Source: Macrotrachela quadricornifera (Eukaryota > Rotifera > Eurotatoria > Philodinida > Philodinidae). Taken from it: 64,000 bases of DNA. Below, piece after piece: positions 1 to 12,500 of the stretch. The position numbers and the translations under genes are program-made. The notes beneath the pieces are model-generated. The model was not told where the DNA came from. It was given only the letters and a program-made list of their open reading frames with translations, and ran no database searches. Location: positions 128,084 through 192,083 of the forward strand of contig JAJEKB010000900.1 of the NCBI GenBank assembly GCA_022393335.1, written 5' to 3'. Positions within the stretch are counted from its first letter, which is position 1. Every line of letters begins with the position of its first letter.

Positions 1-52
1 ACAAAGATCAATTCATCAAAATTAACGATAACAATGAGAAATTATAATGAGA

Positions 53-1142
53 GGCGACTATGACCTTTTGAATAGATAACAAGATATATGTGTAGGTATA
101 TAGAGAAAGACTTCCTCCAACCAACAGTGTATGTATTATTCAATTCCGTTGTGTACCGTGGGAAAATCCATACATATAATACTGAGTGGATATTTGGAAT
201 TAGGTTAATGTTCAATTAACAATATTAAAAAGTTAGGGAGTGGGTGAGCATAGATGTGAATGATTGTGGCGTAGTACACTTACGAGAGAACTCATGCAAC
301 TGATAAATCGTTTTTAAGTTTAGATTCTGCCCATAAGGTAGACCACAGTGAAGTATGAAAGACCCAAAAAAGAGACGTGCCTATATGCTTTCTGTCCAGA
401 GTTATAGGCGTTTTACTGGAATTTTGATTTATGGCGTTGTATACACCAATAAATTGAATGGCGGTATTTCGATCTGAGATTTTATCCATAAAAAAGTTTA
501 TTTGTGAATAGAGATCCTGAAAATTGCAGCTCAAAAGAATGTCTTCTTCCGAGATATTAAAGTCTCAAATCTCACAGGAGATGCTAGAATTTTCGGTCTT
601 TTGGAACTTTAAAATCTTGGGAAAGAAACATTCTTTTGAGATGATATTTTTGACGCGCTCTATTCACAAATAGATATCTCGTTGAGCAAAATCTCAGTTC
701 GAAATATCGACATTCGATTTATTGTTGTATACAATGTCATAGACAAAAATTCCAATAAAATGCTTATAACTCCGGGCAGAAGGCTTATGAGCACTTCATT
801 TGTTGAGGTTTTTCATATCTCACTAGAGTCTATCTTGTCTACAGAATCTAAACTTAAAAACGATTTATCAGTTACATCGGCTCCCTCGTTAGTATAACTG
901 TTACATAATGATCTCCAATAAAACTACATCTTCATCCATTCGTATGTCCTCACAATTAATTTAGTCATCGACCTTTGACCCCATCATAGGTATCTGGTCA
1001 ATACTATGTATGTAGGTTTTTCTCTCACGATAGGCCACAGAATTGAATAATATATACACTGTTGGATGGAGGAAGTCTTCCTATATAAAATTACATATAT
1101 CTCGTTATTTGGTCAAAAATTCAGCTGTAAGGCATAGTCGCC
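53..1142. repeat. Large diverged palindrome (inverted repeat, about 510-bp arms)
   Basis: The left arm (about 53–563) reads as the reverse complement of the right arm (about 606–1142), leaving a loop of roughly 45 bp. The outer ends share GGCGACTATG (53–62) with CATAGTCGCC (1133–1142), and the inner ends share CTCAAAAGAATG (530–541) with CATTCTTTTGAG (629–640). The arms align along nearly their whole length with many substitutions and a few small indels, so the structure is old. A short open frame is present in both arms, reading outward to inward in mirror image, and the two peptides (about 80 and 71 aa) are alignable, ending in a shared SKLKNDLSV. No transposase or reverse transcriptase motif is visible. 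It could be a foldback or MITE-like element, or an inverted duplication of a short gene fragment. Confidence 0.8.
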
Positions 1143-1765
1143 TTTGTCCATTTAATAGCAAGAGCTTTCATTCGATCTAAACATATCTAATCTCCTTAGC
1201 TGACAATATAAATACTTCCATTGTTAGGAATGTTTCTAGATCAATACCAAACTTCACATAGTTAAAAATGTGCAGGCTCGATGAGAAGAATATTTACTCA
1301 ACTTTATCGATGAGAACTAACGGATATCAAACAGTTCTAATATGGATGGTTCTAGTAATTATGTCTGTGATACTACCGCCAAGCATATGTTGTGAGATAC
1401 GATTTAAAATAACTGATCTTTGTAATGAGAAACTGAAAGAGCCGTAGTTCTTGTACCAATAAGTGAACTAGCAAACAATATGAGTTTTTATTCATCTCTC
1501 ATTTTCGATATCTTCATATACACAGAGTTATATATGTCTAATTTATTTTCTATATAAAAATGTAAGAATTTGTTTGCTCTTTTCAATGCAGTATATTGCT
1601 TTGAAATAGAATTAAATGGTTGTTTAGAATGTAACTCACAAAGATTAACAATGTAACCTTCTTAGTCCATTCTTCCTCACTCATACAGAAGAAATTCCTA
1701 CGAATTGTTTAGGAAATGGCTTGAAAAGTGAAGAATGAATCATTTTAAACCAATACATGGTATAT
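1143..1765. other. Intergenic, nothing recognised
   Basis: AT-rich sequence between two inverted repeats. No open frame with coding character, no RNA gene and no repeat was recognised. Confidence 0.5.
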
Positions 1766-1985
1766 TTCAGTGATATTATCATGGGATTTTTTGCTTTCAC
1801 TAAAGCACACTGGTAGATAGATAGATAATCTATCTAGCTACCTAAATACCTACCTATCTGTCTACCTAATGATCGATCTATATATCTAGTTCCCTACGTA
1901 TTTGTCTATCTATGCAGTACGTATCTACCTATATATCCACCAGTGTACTATAGTAAAGCAAATTTTCAGTGATAATATCACTGAA
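1766..1985. repeat. Short inverted repeat enclosing a TAGA/TACC-type microsatellite
   Basis: TTCAGTGATATTATC at 1766–1780 is matched by its reverse complement at 1971–1985. The pairing continues inward through a TTTGCTTT...CACTGGTAGATA stretch on the left and its complement on the right, giving arms of about 50 bp. The core (about 1813–1930) is a degenerate TAGA/TCTA/TACC tetranucleotide array. The layout is that of a MITE whose centre expanded as a microsatellite. No coding capacity. Confidence 0.7.
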
Positions 1986-4164
1986 TAAACGTCATGGTCT
2001 CTAAAAACATTAAACGATAATTTACTTCCATGAAAAAAAAGTTGTTTTAATAATGAAACTTTAATCCATAGTTTGTACATATATTGTCTTTAAGAATAAA
2101 TATGTTTTTATTTCATTTTCTAACTTGAAACAAAAACATCTAATACTTTTGCTTCAACTAATCGTATAGCTACATTGAAAAATATGTATATTAGTAGCTA
2201 TCCAAAACATTTACGTATTTAACAGAATTAAATCAGAAAAGGAAAACTTCCTAAGAAATTTATATATAAGGATTTCTTAGAGAGTTTTTAACTTTTTTCT
2301 TACTCTTTGAAAATTGGCAAATCATTAGCAATTTCATAGGATATCCCTAAAAATTCTTTAGAAATTTTTCTAGTTCAGGAATTCCCCGGAGAATAGCGTA
2401 GTAACTCTCTGAGGACTCATCAAGCATTTCGAAGTTTTTAAGGAACTCGTCAGAGATTCTTTTGGAGAGAGTCGATTAAGACTGCTTAGCTTATAATTTT
2501 CTTTGTTCATCAGATCGAAATCATTTTTTATTTTATAGTATTCAATAATAATATATCAAAAGCACACATATCAATAAAACTATTATATTTAAAATAGATT
2601 ATACTTTCATGTGTACTATGTCCTATTTGACAGATCTTACCAAATGGCTGTCATTTATTGTATTCTGTTGCTTATTTATTTAATAGTATAATGCAAATAA
2701 TCATACGTTAATGATTAATCAATAGACATCGGTTAGCATAATATCAAATACTGTGTGGTTTGTTGATTATATATCATTTTTATCTTTATAATATTTATAA
2801 ACAATTTATGTAGATTTACACAATTATTTCATTTTATCTTTGAAACTGTTAATGATTTACTATCTATAGTCTTTCATTATATTTCCATTAGTAAATATTG
2901 ATGATAAAATTCTTTTTGTCATTATTTACGACATTGATAAATTAAGTTTAACAAGCTTGAAACACATTTCATCAGACAGAAAACATCTTTATATATTCAA
3001 AAGATTATATTCATCTGGTCCACATATATATTATATTTACATATTTTACAAAAACTTCATTTAGAAAACCATACATTTACATATTCAAATGTTCATTTCT
3101 ATTTATTACTGATAAAAAGTAAGTTTTAGCATGTTTTGACTAATTTTACAATATATTATAGACTTCAGAAATGTATGGTCATTCTAAAATTGTTACGAAA
3201 GTATAAAATATTTTCAAAAGGTATAAATAATACAATAGGATATTTTACTTTTTCAAAATATCTGTTAAATAAAAATGATTGATCATGTTAAATTTTCTGA
3301 AAATTCAATCTAATCTATAATTCATAAGATTAATTACATATTTTAAAAAAAAACTTATTTTACAATAATACAATAATCTTGTTAGTATTCAAAACTAAGA
3401 TTCTATTAAAACAATATAAAATTCTGTAAATCCTCAACTGTTCAAGCAAAATAATTTCAAATTGTATTTTTTGCTTAATTAAGCATAAATAAGAAAACAG
3501 TACAGCTGTATTATGCAGATATCATTTAATTCTTTCAAATAAAATACCACTATAACACATATGTGTGTATTTTCAGTGTTAAAAAAAATTAATTTTCTTT
3601 GAATATCAACACCAGTATTCCAATGTGAATGTCATGTGCAAGAGAATATGTTAGAATTAATAAGAAAACACTATGGTCTGTATTCATCCATCATTTTAAA
3701 TTAAAACTTAAACAAAAAAAAGAAGGTCAAAAAGTTAGAATTATTAATGTGAAAGTATCTTTATTTTTTTGGAATTTGTTAAACTTTAGTTACCTTTTCG
3801 TGAGTCTTGTTTTGTATTTATTTATTGATTCATTCCAATATAATCTATATGCACTTCTAAGGCATTAATACAAATGAAATGGAATAATCATAAATTATTA
3901 ATAACTATGCATGACGCATTTGAATGTTTGATTTACACAATATAATCGATTATTAACACATATGTTATTCATTTATTTACCAAAATGAGAAAATAAAATG
4001 GTAAAAAAAAGAGAGAACGAAAAAATGAAAGAACGAGAAAACCTGTGTCATACTGAATAAAAAAAAAGAATAAGAAAAAAAAAGCATTGGCAAATAAATA
4101 ATGGTTGTTATCAACAAGAAAAAAGAAAATAGGTGCGTAGAATTCAAATAGAAGAAAAAGAGTC
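1986..4164. other. Intergenic, nothing recognised
   Basis: About 2.2 kb of AT-rich DNA. Short open frames here (for example 3629–3868) are rich in K/N/F/L, lack any family signature and have no splice or codon support. The end (4010–4160) is purine-rich and leads into the gene starting at 4165. Confidence 0.5.
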
Positions 4165-4962
4165 ATGACTGACAATAGTCGTCTACTGACAACTTGTGAA
4201 TGTGGTAAAACAGTACAAAAACGAAATTTTGCTCAACATTGCTCAAGTAAACATCATATATTATATATTACAAAACAAAAATCCAATGTTAAAGCGCAAC
4301 CATCATCATCATCATCAATTGATTTAATATTTAATCTTACATTATATTTACGTGAAAATAATTTACGAACCAATCAAACACGTCTTCAAAAAATTGTTCA
4401 ACAACATCAAAATATAGATCCATATACAAAAGCTAAACTTGAAATAGAAAATAATGAAAATCTTCCAGATAATTTTCATATTGATCATATTCATGAAGCA
4501 CAAATTCTTGCATGTGCTATTAAACATACATCTGGATTCATACCTCACAACGGAAATATACTTGCATTACATCCATTACGACAAATACTTAATGATATAA
4601 AGAATTTAGCTGTAACTGAAGCTTCTATTAATCTATCAAAAGGGCAAGCAGTTAAATATTTTCTTGGACATTATGAAACAAATACTGATATACCACTTTT
4701 AGCTGCTTTTATTCAAACAGCTAATGGAAAAGAAAGATCAATAGCACATTTTGCAATGAATATCGTTGATTTAATAAAAGAGACAAGTCCTGATATGAGT
4801 GAATCTATTCGAGAAATTCGAATGGAAAATGGACATATAACTGGTGCATATCGTTATGAAATAGTTGCTGAACACTTCGATACAATTATTGATCGTATGA
4901 AATTAGATTGGAATGAAAGTATTAAACTTCGAAATGGAAAAATTTATCAAGCATATAAATGA
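4165..4962 (+). CDS. Unrecognised 265-aa protein with N-terminal Cys/His cluster and HxDHxxE motif
   Basis: Single open exon from ATG 4165 to TGA, 265 aa. I do not recognise the family. The first 31 residues hold a Cys/His cluster (C11, C13, H25, C26, H30, H31) that could form a small zinc finger of C2H2/C2HC type. A serine run follows (about 47–51). Residues 105–111 read H-I-D-H-I-H-E, resembling the metal-binding D-H core of HNH-like nucleases or a metal-dependent hydrolase; this is resemblance only. The remainder is mostly predicted helical, soluble, without signal peptide or membrane segment. Codon use (A/T third positions, CGT/CGA arginine) matches neighbouring confident genes, which supports real coding. 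It lacks introns, unlike most neighbours, so a retrocopy or acquired gene is possible. The purine-rich run just upstream contains no clear acceptor site. Confidence 0.75.
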   Translation: MTDNSRLLTTCECGKTVQKRNFAQHCSSKHHILYITKQKSNVKAQPSSSSSIDLIFNLTLYLRENNLRTNQTRLQKIVQQHQNIDPYTKAKLEIENNENLPDNFHIDHIHEAQILACAIKHTSGFIPHNGNILALHPLRQILNDIKNLAVTEASINLSKGQAVKYFLGHYETNTDIPLLAAFIQTANGKERSIAHFAMNIVDLIKETSPDMSESIREIRMENGHITGAYRYEIVAEHFDTIIDRMKLDWNESIKLRNGKIYQAYK

Positions 4963-6496
4963 TATAAAAAATATATATATATGAATATATATTGAACGAG
5001 ACGTCTCCCGTCATTTTTTTGTATCGTATACATCTATCATCATCTTACAACACGCATTTGTCCAACTTTGATGTCGCAATAGGATGAGTAAAAGAAAAGG
5101 AGAACGTGTGAGCGTGCTGTTTTTCATGATCATTATTTATCGTTTACACGTGTATATGATCCATTTTTTTTTTGCAAACGACGAATGAGCGTCGTTTTGT
5201 TACACAACAACAATTTCACGTGTCCTCCTAATTTCTTTCTAACAAGGTCCTATGATCTATATGTCTGTCGAAAGAAGGTTTCTCTTCAAACAAATTACTT
5301 TTTTCACTGTCTAAGTGAATCGAATAGAATCGAGAACATTCTCTTTTTTCTCTTCGCGTCTTTTTTTTTTATGATGTTAATGAAATTTTGTACTCACTAT
5401 GGTAGGATTCATTTTTTTTTCTCTTTTTTTTTCTCGTTTTTCTTGTCGCCTGCGTCACGATTAACTTTATCCGATCGATCGACTACCGAATATATAGACA
5501 ACAGATCAAATTTCACACATTTACATGCACAAAAAGAACCTGTACGTATATTGTATTGCATATCTTTTTTTTATATATTTCGTTCTTGTATTATCTATTT
5601 AGAAGTTATTTTGACATAGCAATTCATATAAATAGGAAAGTATCAAAGAAAACAGAAAAGAAATCTCTTCAATTTCCTTTTACTGAGGCTGTTATTAGTA
5701 TTATCAGACGTATTTTGTACGCTTGATGTTGTAACTAATAGGAGACAAGCACTCGTTTTTTTGTTCGTTTGTCGGATGCCGTTAGCGAAAAGAGCCCATA
5801 AAATAAGGCAACATGTCGACTCAAGGGGAAAGAAAAATGAGAGAAGGAGAATAAAAAGAAAAAAAGAAGCAGGAAGAAGAAAACAACAGCAGGCTGACGC
5901 ATTCGATGGAATATATACTTGTGGATGAGTGAGAGAGACAGTGAGGAAAAATTGTGATGGCGGTTTAGATAGAAGAAAAAAGAAATGACTCTATCGTCCA
6001 TAATTTTGCAATAAGTATAGGCTGTTTATTGATACAATAGAAATAAAAACTAAACATCAATGTCGTTCATTGATTGTGTCTTATGTCAATATGAGTAATT
6101 GGCAAAGTTGATGATCTGTTCTTTTCTTTTTCTCTTAAAATATTGTCCCAATGTATGTATGTTGATAGAAGCTAATAGTTACTGATGTATGTGTGTGTTT
6201 ATTTACTGACGGCGAATATGGGATGATCTTTTCCTTTTTTTTTTATGCTGATCATTTCTTTCGGTCGCTCGTTTGTTGTGACAAAATGATGATGCATACT
6301 AGCTCAATCAGATATGAAAAACGTGACAGTTATTCAGCAATTATATTAAACTGTCGACTAGAATGCCTAAGTAAAAGAAAGAGAAAAAAAACGCGGGATT
6401 GATGGTTTATGATGAATATATATATATACCCTTACCTACGTTTCTTTTAGATTTTTTTTTTATATATTTTATGGTTATAATATATCATAATTAGTT
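4963..6496. other. Intergenic with poly-T-rich stretches
   Basis: 1.5 kb between the 265-aa gene and the hydrolase gene, with numerous poly-T runs and a TA microsatellite near 4970–4995. Open frames at 5185–5619 (+) and 5735–6001 (-) are translations of T/A runs, rich in F, S and L, and I do not support them as genes. TTAG at 6491–6494, two bases before ATG 6497, may be a splice or trans-splice acceptor. Confidence 0.5.
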
Positions 6497-8116
6497 ATGG
6501 GAAATACTTTACCTCAAATAAATTCAATTCGGTCAGTATCAACAGCTAAAAATGAATCATCACAAAATTCAACATTAAAAAAATCTCGTAGTCTACGTGA
6601 ATATACTCGTACTACATCATTAATTAATAGTAGTACAAATAGTAGTACTAAAAGAAATATATCATTACCAAGAGCTAAATCAATAGCACCAACCGACGCT
6701 GAAATAATTGACATTCGTGCTTTACGTTGTGCATTACCTTTAACAGAAATACCCCCAGATGATGGAATATTAACATCAAATATAAATAATGAAGGTGAAA
6801 ATCAACTAATAAAACAACTAGATTATATTCGTTCATGTGCACGAAAAGATAAAGGTTTATTTGGTAAGTTTTATTTTAATTTAGATGTTAAAAATTATAT
6901 TTATTATTATATTTTTAAAAAAAAAACAAAAGGTATGATGACTGAAAATATTCAAAGTAAACATATTTTTTCAAATCATGAACCAGAAAATACACATACG
7001 TTAGAACGAACTCCAGAAGAATTTAATATGGATTATCAATCAATTTATTTACAAACACCTGATGGAGAATTTATACATGCTTATTGGATATATCAATCAG
7101 GTGATATTAATTCAACAACAACACTTTTATATTTACATGGTGCAGGTGGAAATATATCACATCGACTTGAAGTTATACGGCTATTTAATGAAAATCTTCA
7201 TTGTAATATTTTAATTATTGATTATCGAGGTTAGTATGGATAAAGAAAAAACAAAACAAAATTAATGCTAAAAAAAGAATTCTTTTATTAAAATTCAAAA
7301 ATATATTCAAAACAAAAAATATTATTCTTTATGTGGAAATTTTCTTTATATATCAAAAGAAAAACATCTACTCTGTACACAGCAAAAAGAAAATATTTTT
7401 TGTATACTAAATTTTTTCGATAATAATATCTGTCAAATTGTAAGTAGTTGTAATTAGTATTTATGCCATTTAGTCTTTCTGATTGTCTTAATTATCATGC
7501 TAAAATAGGTTTCCTAATAATCATTCAACTGTAAATGATTGATTTTAATTATATTTGAATAGGTTTTGGTAAAAGCTCAGGGTCACCATCTGAACTTGGC
7601 CTTTATATCGATGCACAAACAGCATATGATTATTTAATATATAAACAAAAAGTTTTACCCGAAAATATTATTGTTTTTGGTACAAGTCTTGGTGCATCTG
7701 TTGCTATACAACTTGTTAGTGATCCTTTGAATCGTGTTAAAGTAGCGATATTTGAAAATGCTTTTATATCAGTGCCTGAAATAGCAAAATATTTTTTAAC
7801 ATATGCTAAAAGTGTTATTGGTGTAACAAAATCTATTGGTTTTATTTATTTATTTGATTCATTACCTAAAGTACGTCGTATAGAATGTCCGTGTATTTAT
7901 TTAACCGGTTTACTTGATCCAATTATTCCCACGTGGATGTCAAATACATTATATAATGAAACACGTTCAGCTAAGAAACGTCATTTATTTGAATATCCAT
8001 TTGGTAAACATAATGATTTACCAATAATGCCCGATTATTTTGAAAATATTCAAACATTTATTAATGAATTACCTTTAACAACACTTTCAACTGAACAATC
8101 ATCAGTGCCAAGATAA
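6497..8116 (+). CDS. ABHD13: Alpha/beta hydrolase, ABHD13-like (BEM46 family)
   Basis: Three exons: 6497–6863, 6933–7229, 7563–8116, giving 405 aa. The N-terminal about 140 residues are Ser/Asn/Thr-rich and poorly conserved. The catalytic domain begins near residue 160 and shows the oxyanion segment LYLHGAGGN, the DYRGFGKS strand-turn typical of ABHD13/BEM46, the nucleophile elbow G-T-S-L-G (Ser263), an acid in GLLDP (Asp340) and the catalytic His in GKHND (His371). The family are membrane-associated serine hydrolases, possibly depalmitoylating enzymes; the substrate is not deducible here. The usual N-terminal membrane helix of vertebrate ABHD13 is not evident and the N terminus is longer. 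The first intron (69 bp) is a multiple of three without stops, so a retained form would add 23 residues; splicing gives the better family fit. ABHD12 or ABHD17 are less likely because the YRGFGKS...GLYID order matches ABHD13. Confidence 0.85.
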
Positions 8117-9520
8117 TAATTATACTAATATATATATATATGTATGTAATGTACTTCATTTGTTGTTTCAATTATTATTGTTGTTACATATATTTATATT
8201 CTATTTATTATTCATTACTGATCAACAACAAAAAGACATGTCCAGAATCGATTCAAACTATTGTAAAGCGTCAAGAATAAATTATCTTTTTTTTTTGCTT
8301 TTTTTTCAAAACAAAAAATTTATTATATTATTTTAAATTCTTAAGTTAAAATTATATAATTTGTTGCATAAAATTTTCTCTATTTCTAGTAGAATATTCC
8401 ATTATAGACATGATGCTTGTAACAAAAAAAAAACGTTTTTATGCAACCCTGAAAAATATTTGCTCTATCCATGGCATATAGTTAAATGCAAAAAAATATA
8501 TATACCATTTTGATTAGTATTTATTTTAAATTAACATGAAATTTATAGAACAAAATGACGTTTTCTTCTTTCCTTTGATAGAGAAAATCTAACTGAAATT
8601 GTATTTATTTAGAATAATGGCATGTGCTCCCTAGAGAAATTTTTAAGTTCAAATAATAGATGTTACTTATCATTATAATTATTGATTTTGATTGTCATTG
8701 ACAGAACTGCCCGAGGAAATTGCTTAAATTTTATCATAAAACATATTTGAAGAAAATAGCATAATAGTTGTGTATCTTATCAATATAATAATGTATCTAT
8801 TCATCACTTATGATTAATACATTGATGATACTTCTCAATGATATAGAAAAAAAACATTTTCTACCCTATGATAGACAATAAAAAAACATGTTGCATAATT
8901 ATATTAATAAGAAACTAAGATATAACGCAGAGAAATTGTCAATATTAAGAAATACTAAAAGTGAGAAAGCATAATCAAAGAACATATTGATAAATATTAG
9001 CTTAAAAAATACATGAAAATGTACTTAAAATACAAGGGTTCCATATGTAAAGCATCTCCATTCAGATTGCAATGAGTTAAATCTATATTTATCAAAGACA
9101 TATATTCGAGATGTTGATAATAATTATATTTAAAAAAAAAACTAAATAAAACAATGATGTAAATATTCTTATTAATTTCGATTAAAATATAATATTACAT
9201 CATACATTATTGTCATTATAACATGTTAATTACGCCATCTACTTTAAAACCTATTTGATTGGTAATTTTTCACAACTCGATCAGCCTTCGTCATCACTAT
9301 ATTCTCGACCGACTTAAATTTATATTTATATCGAATCTTTCTTTACATTTATTTATTAACCTTATCATTATTTTTCATCTTACATCATTCATTGTTTCAT
9401 ATTTTACAAAAAATAGTTCCATGATACAATGACATTTTTATATTGGATAATAAATTTACATAAAAAAAAACATTGCATCATTTTTTCCTTCTCTTATAAT
9501 AGATCATATATTTGACTGAG
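8117..9520. other. Intergenic, nothing recognised; acceptor-like site at 9501–9502
   Basis: AT-rich spacer, presumably the 3' UTR of the hydrolase gene and the promoter of AARS1. A pyrimidine tract followed by AATAG at 9498–9502 lies 18 bp before the AARS1 ATG and resembles a trans-splice or 5'-UTR intron acceptor. Confidence 0.45.
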
Positions 9521-12500
9521 ATGAATATTAGTGAAACACAACCATCAAAAGTTACAACAATAATGTCAGCCTCGGAAGTTCGTCGAACATTTATTGATTT
9601 TTTTACAAAAAAACATGGACATTTATATGTTCATTCATCATCAACAATTCCACTTGATGATCCAACATTACTTTTTGCTAATGCTGGAATGAATCAAGTA
9701 TATAGAATTATATTTTATTCTATTTTTTAATTTTAATAAATTTTTTTTTTCTTATATACTTATAGTTTAAACCATGTTTTCTTGGTACAGCTGATCCAAA
9801 TAGTGATATGGGAAAATATAAGCGTACAGCTAATAGTCAAAAATGTATTCGTGCTGGTGGAAAACATAATGATTTAGATGATGTTGGTAAAGATGTATAT
9901 CATCATACATTTTTTGAAATGCTTGGTAATTGGTCATTTGGTGATTATTTTAAAGAAAAAGCTATTGATATGGCATGGGAATTATTAGTTGATGTATTTA
10001 AATTAGATCCTAGTCGTTTATATGCTACCTATTTTGAAGGAAATGCAAAAGTTAATCTTGAACCAGATGCAGAAACACAACAACTTTGGAGAAAATAGTA
10101 TATATTTATTTATGATTTTTATTTTTAATTAGCGAATTATTTTTTTTTTGCTAGTTTACCTGAAGATCATATTCTTCCAGGTAATATGAAAGATAATTTC
10201 TGGGAAATGGGTGATACTGGACCATGTGGACCATGTACAGAAATTCATTTTGATCGAATTGGTGGTGGTCGCAATGCAGCTCATCTTGTTAATCAGGATG
10301 ATCCAGATGTATTAGAAATCTGGAATCTTGTGTTTATTCAATTTAATAGGTATTAACAAATTCTTTTTTTTTTATCTCATTATAATCTATATTGAATTTC
10401 ATTTTCTTAGAGAGAAAGATGGTTCATTACGTGAATTACCAGCAAAACATGTTGATACAGGTATGGGTTTTGAACGTTTAACATCAGTTATTCAAAATAA
10501 ACGTTCAAATTATGATACGGATATATTTATGCCTATATTTGCTGCTATTCAAAAGGTAAATATGAAGATTTCTGAATGTTTTAGAAGATAATAATATTTT
10601 ATTAAAATTTATTCAATAGGGAACTGGTGTACGACCATATACAGGTAAAGTTGGTAATGATGATGCAGATAAAATGGATATGGCTTATCGAGTTATTGCT
10701 GATCATATTCGAACATTGACAATTGCAATTACTGATGGTGGAAGACCAGATAAAACAGGTCGCGGGTGAGTATAATATTCAATTTCAGACATAACGAATA
10801 GAATTCGATTGATTATATCGAACTGAAAAACTTTCAAATTTGGTATTTTTCTATTGTTCCATATATTGTCCTTTTTCTTTGCATTCATCCTTCCCTTCAA
10901 TAGTCGCTTTATGTGTACGATTTTCTCGTGCGTGACGACTACTTTTCCTCTTATATTAGTAAACGTATTACATACGAAAGGCAAGTAAAAGCAACGTACC
11001 TGACACTTTTATAAAATCAACGTTTTGATTTACGGTTCTATCGTGATGATTGGTATAAAAAAAATATCGATTATAGTGAGATAAACAAATAAAAAAAAAG
11101 AGGTTTAGTCGAATATTGAAGAAAACATAGGTAGGAATCTGCATGTTAATCTTGGTAAATATTTTTTATTTAGAATTAAATTATACATTTTCATGTGTAT
11201 TATTTTATTCTAATTAAAAACATGAAAATTAACTATTTTTGAGAATGGGGGTGAATAACTATATATATTCAGTCTTGCAAATCTTGAAATCTGATATATT
11301 CAAATAAATTCTTTAACTAATATTAATTCAAACGAAAAATTTCTGCTGAGAACAAAATAAAGCTGGCTTTACGTGTCATTAGTTTTACCATATACATAGA
11401 AGAGAATACTTATACTATCAATAAGTCAAAGTCATTCATGTAGATTTTCTATATATGTGAAGAATTATATAAAATTTTAAAAAGCATCTTAATGTTTGAA
11501 ATGAATCCGAATTAGAACTAATAGAAAATTCTAAATAGGCATCAGATTAAAATCAGAAAAAGTCGGTTTTATAAATTTGTAACTGTAAAACTATTGTATT
11601 CCAGCTATACGGTTAGTTTTAATTCAATTATATTTATGTCAATTGTTCTTTTTATACTGCTTTAGTGGATAAGTATTATTCATTGATAGATGTAGTATAA
11701 TCAACCAGTTTCTAATTAACAAAAATCCAACTCAAGAAAAAAATATTAGATACTATATCCATTTTAGAAATAGAATTTACAATTGACTAAAGTTTAACTC
11801 CAGTTTTTTGTGATATAAATAAGCCTAATGATATGAATCACTAATATATAGATTAGTTTATACAGTAAATATTAAAGATTAAAATATATAGTTAAAATAT
11901 TCTCTAACATAAAATTGAGTTATTTGCGATAAATTCAATTAATTTCTGTTGTCAGATGAACACAAAATTCGATTTCAAGTTGAAAATCTATTCGAGACAT
12001 ATTAGTATCCAATTTCATTTATGCTCCATACTTTCCGTATTTAACTATTGTTAAAAACGAAATACATTCAATATCCTAGGTGAATCTTATTATTTTAGGT
12101 ATGTTCTTCGGCGTATCCTTCGTCGTGCAATCCGATATTCATCTGAAAAATTACAAGCTGAACCTGGCTTTCTTGCATCACTTGTTGATGTTGTTGTTGA
12201 AAATCTTGGTTCATTCTTTCCCGAACTAAATAAAGATCCACAATTAGTTAAAGATATTATTAATGATGAAGAACAACAATTTTTACGTACATTAACACGT
12301 GGTCAACGTTTACTTAGTAAAACAATTACATCATTAGGTGATACTAAAAAATTTCCTGGTAAATATTTTTATATCTTTTTTTTATTTTCAAAAAATTTCA
12401 ATTTTTCTTATAATAGGTGATATTGTTTGGCGTTTATATGATACATATGGTTTTCCAGCTGATTTAACACAATTAATGTGTGAAGAACGTGGTTTAACAT

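Noticed and set aside
2230..2480. Repeated CTAAGAAATT/AATTTCTTAG motifs
   Set aside because: Short local inverted matches without consistent arms; expected by chance in such AT-rich DNA.
5185..5619. 144-codon open frame
   Set aside because: Translates T-rich homopolymer runs into F/S/L-rich sequence, with no family signature or codon bias like the real genes.
10703..10984. Minus-strand frame inside AARS1 intron 5
   Set aside because: Overlaps an AARS1 exon and has no recognisable domain.
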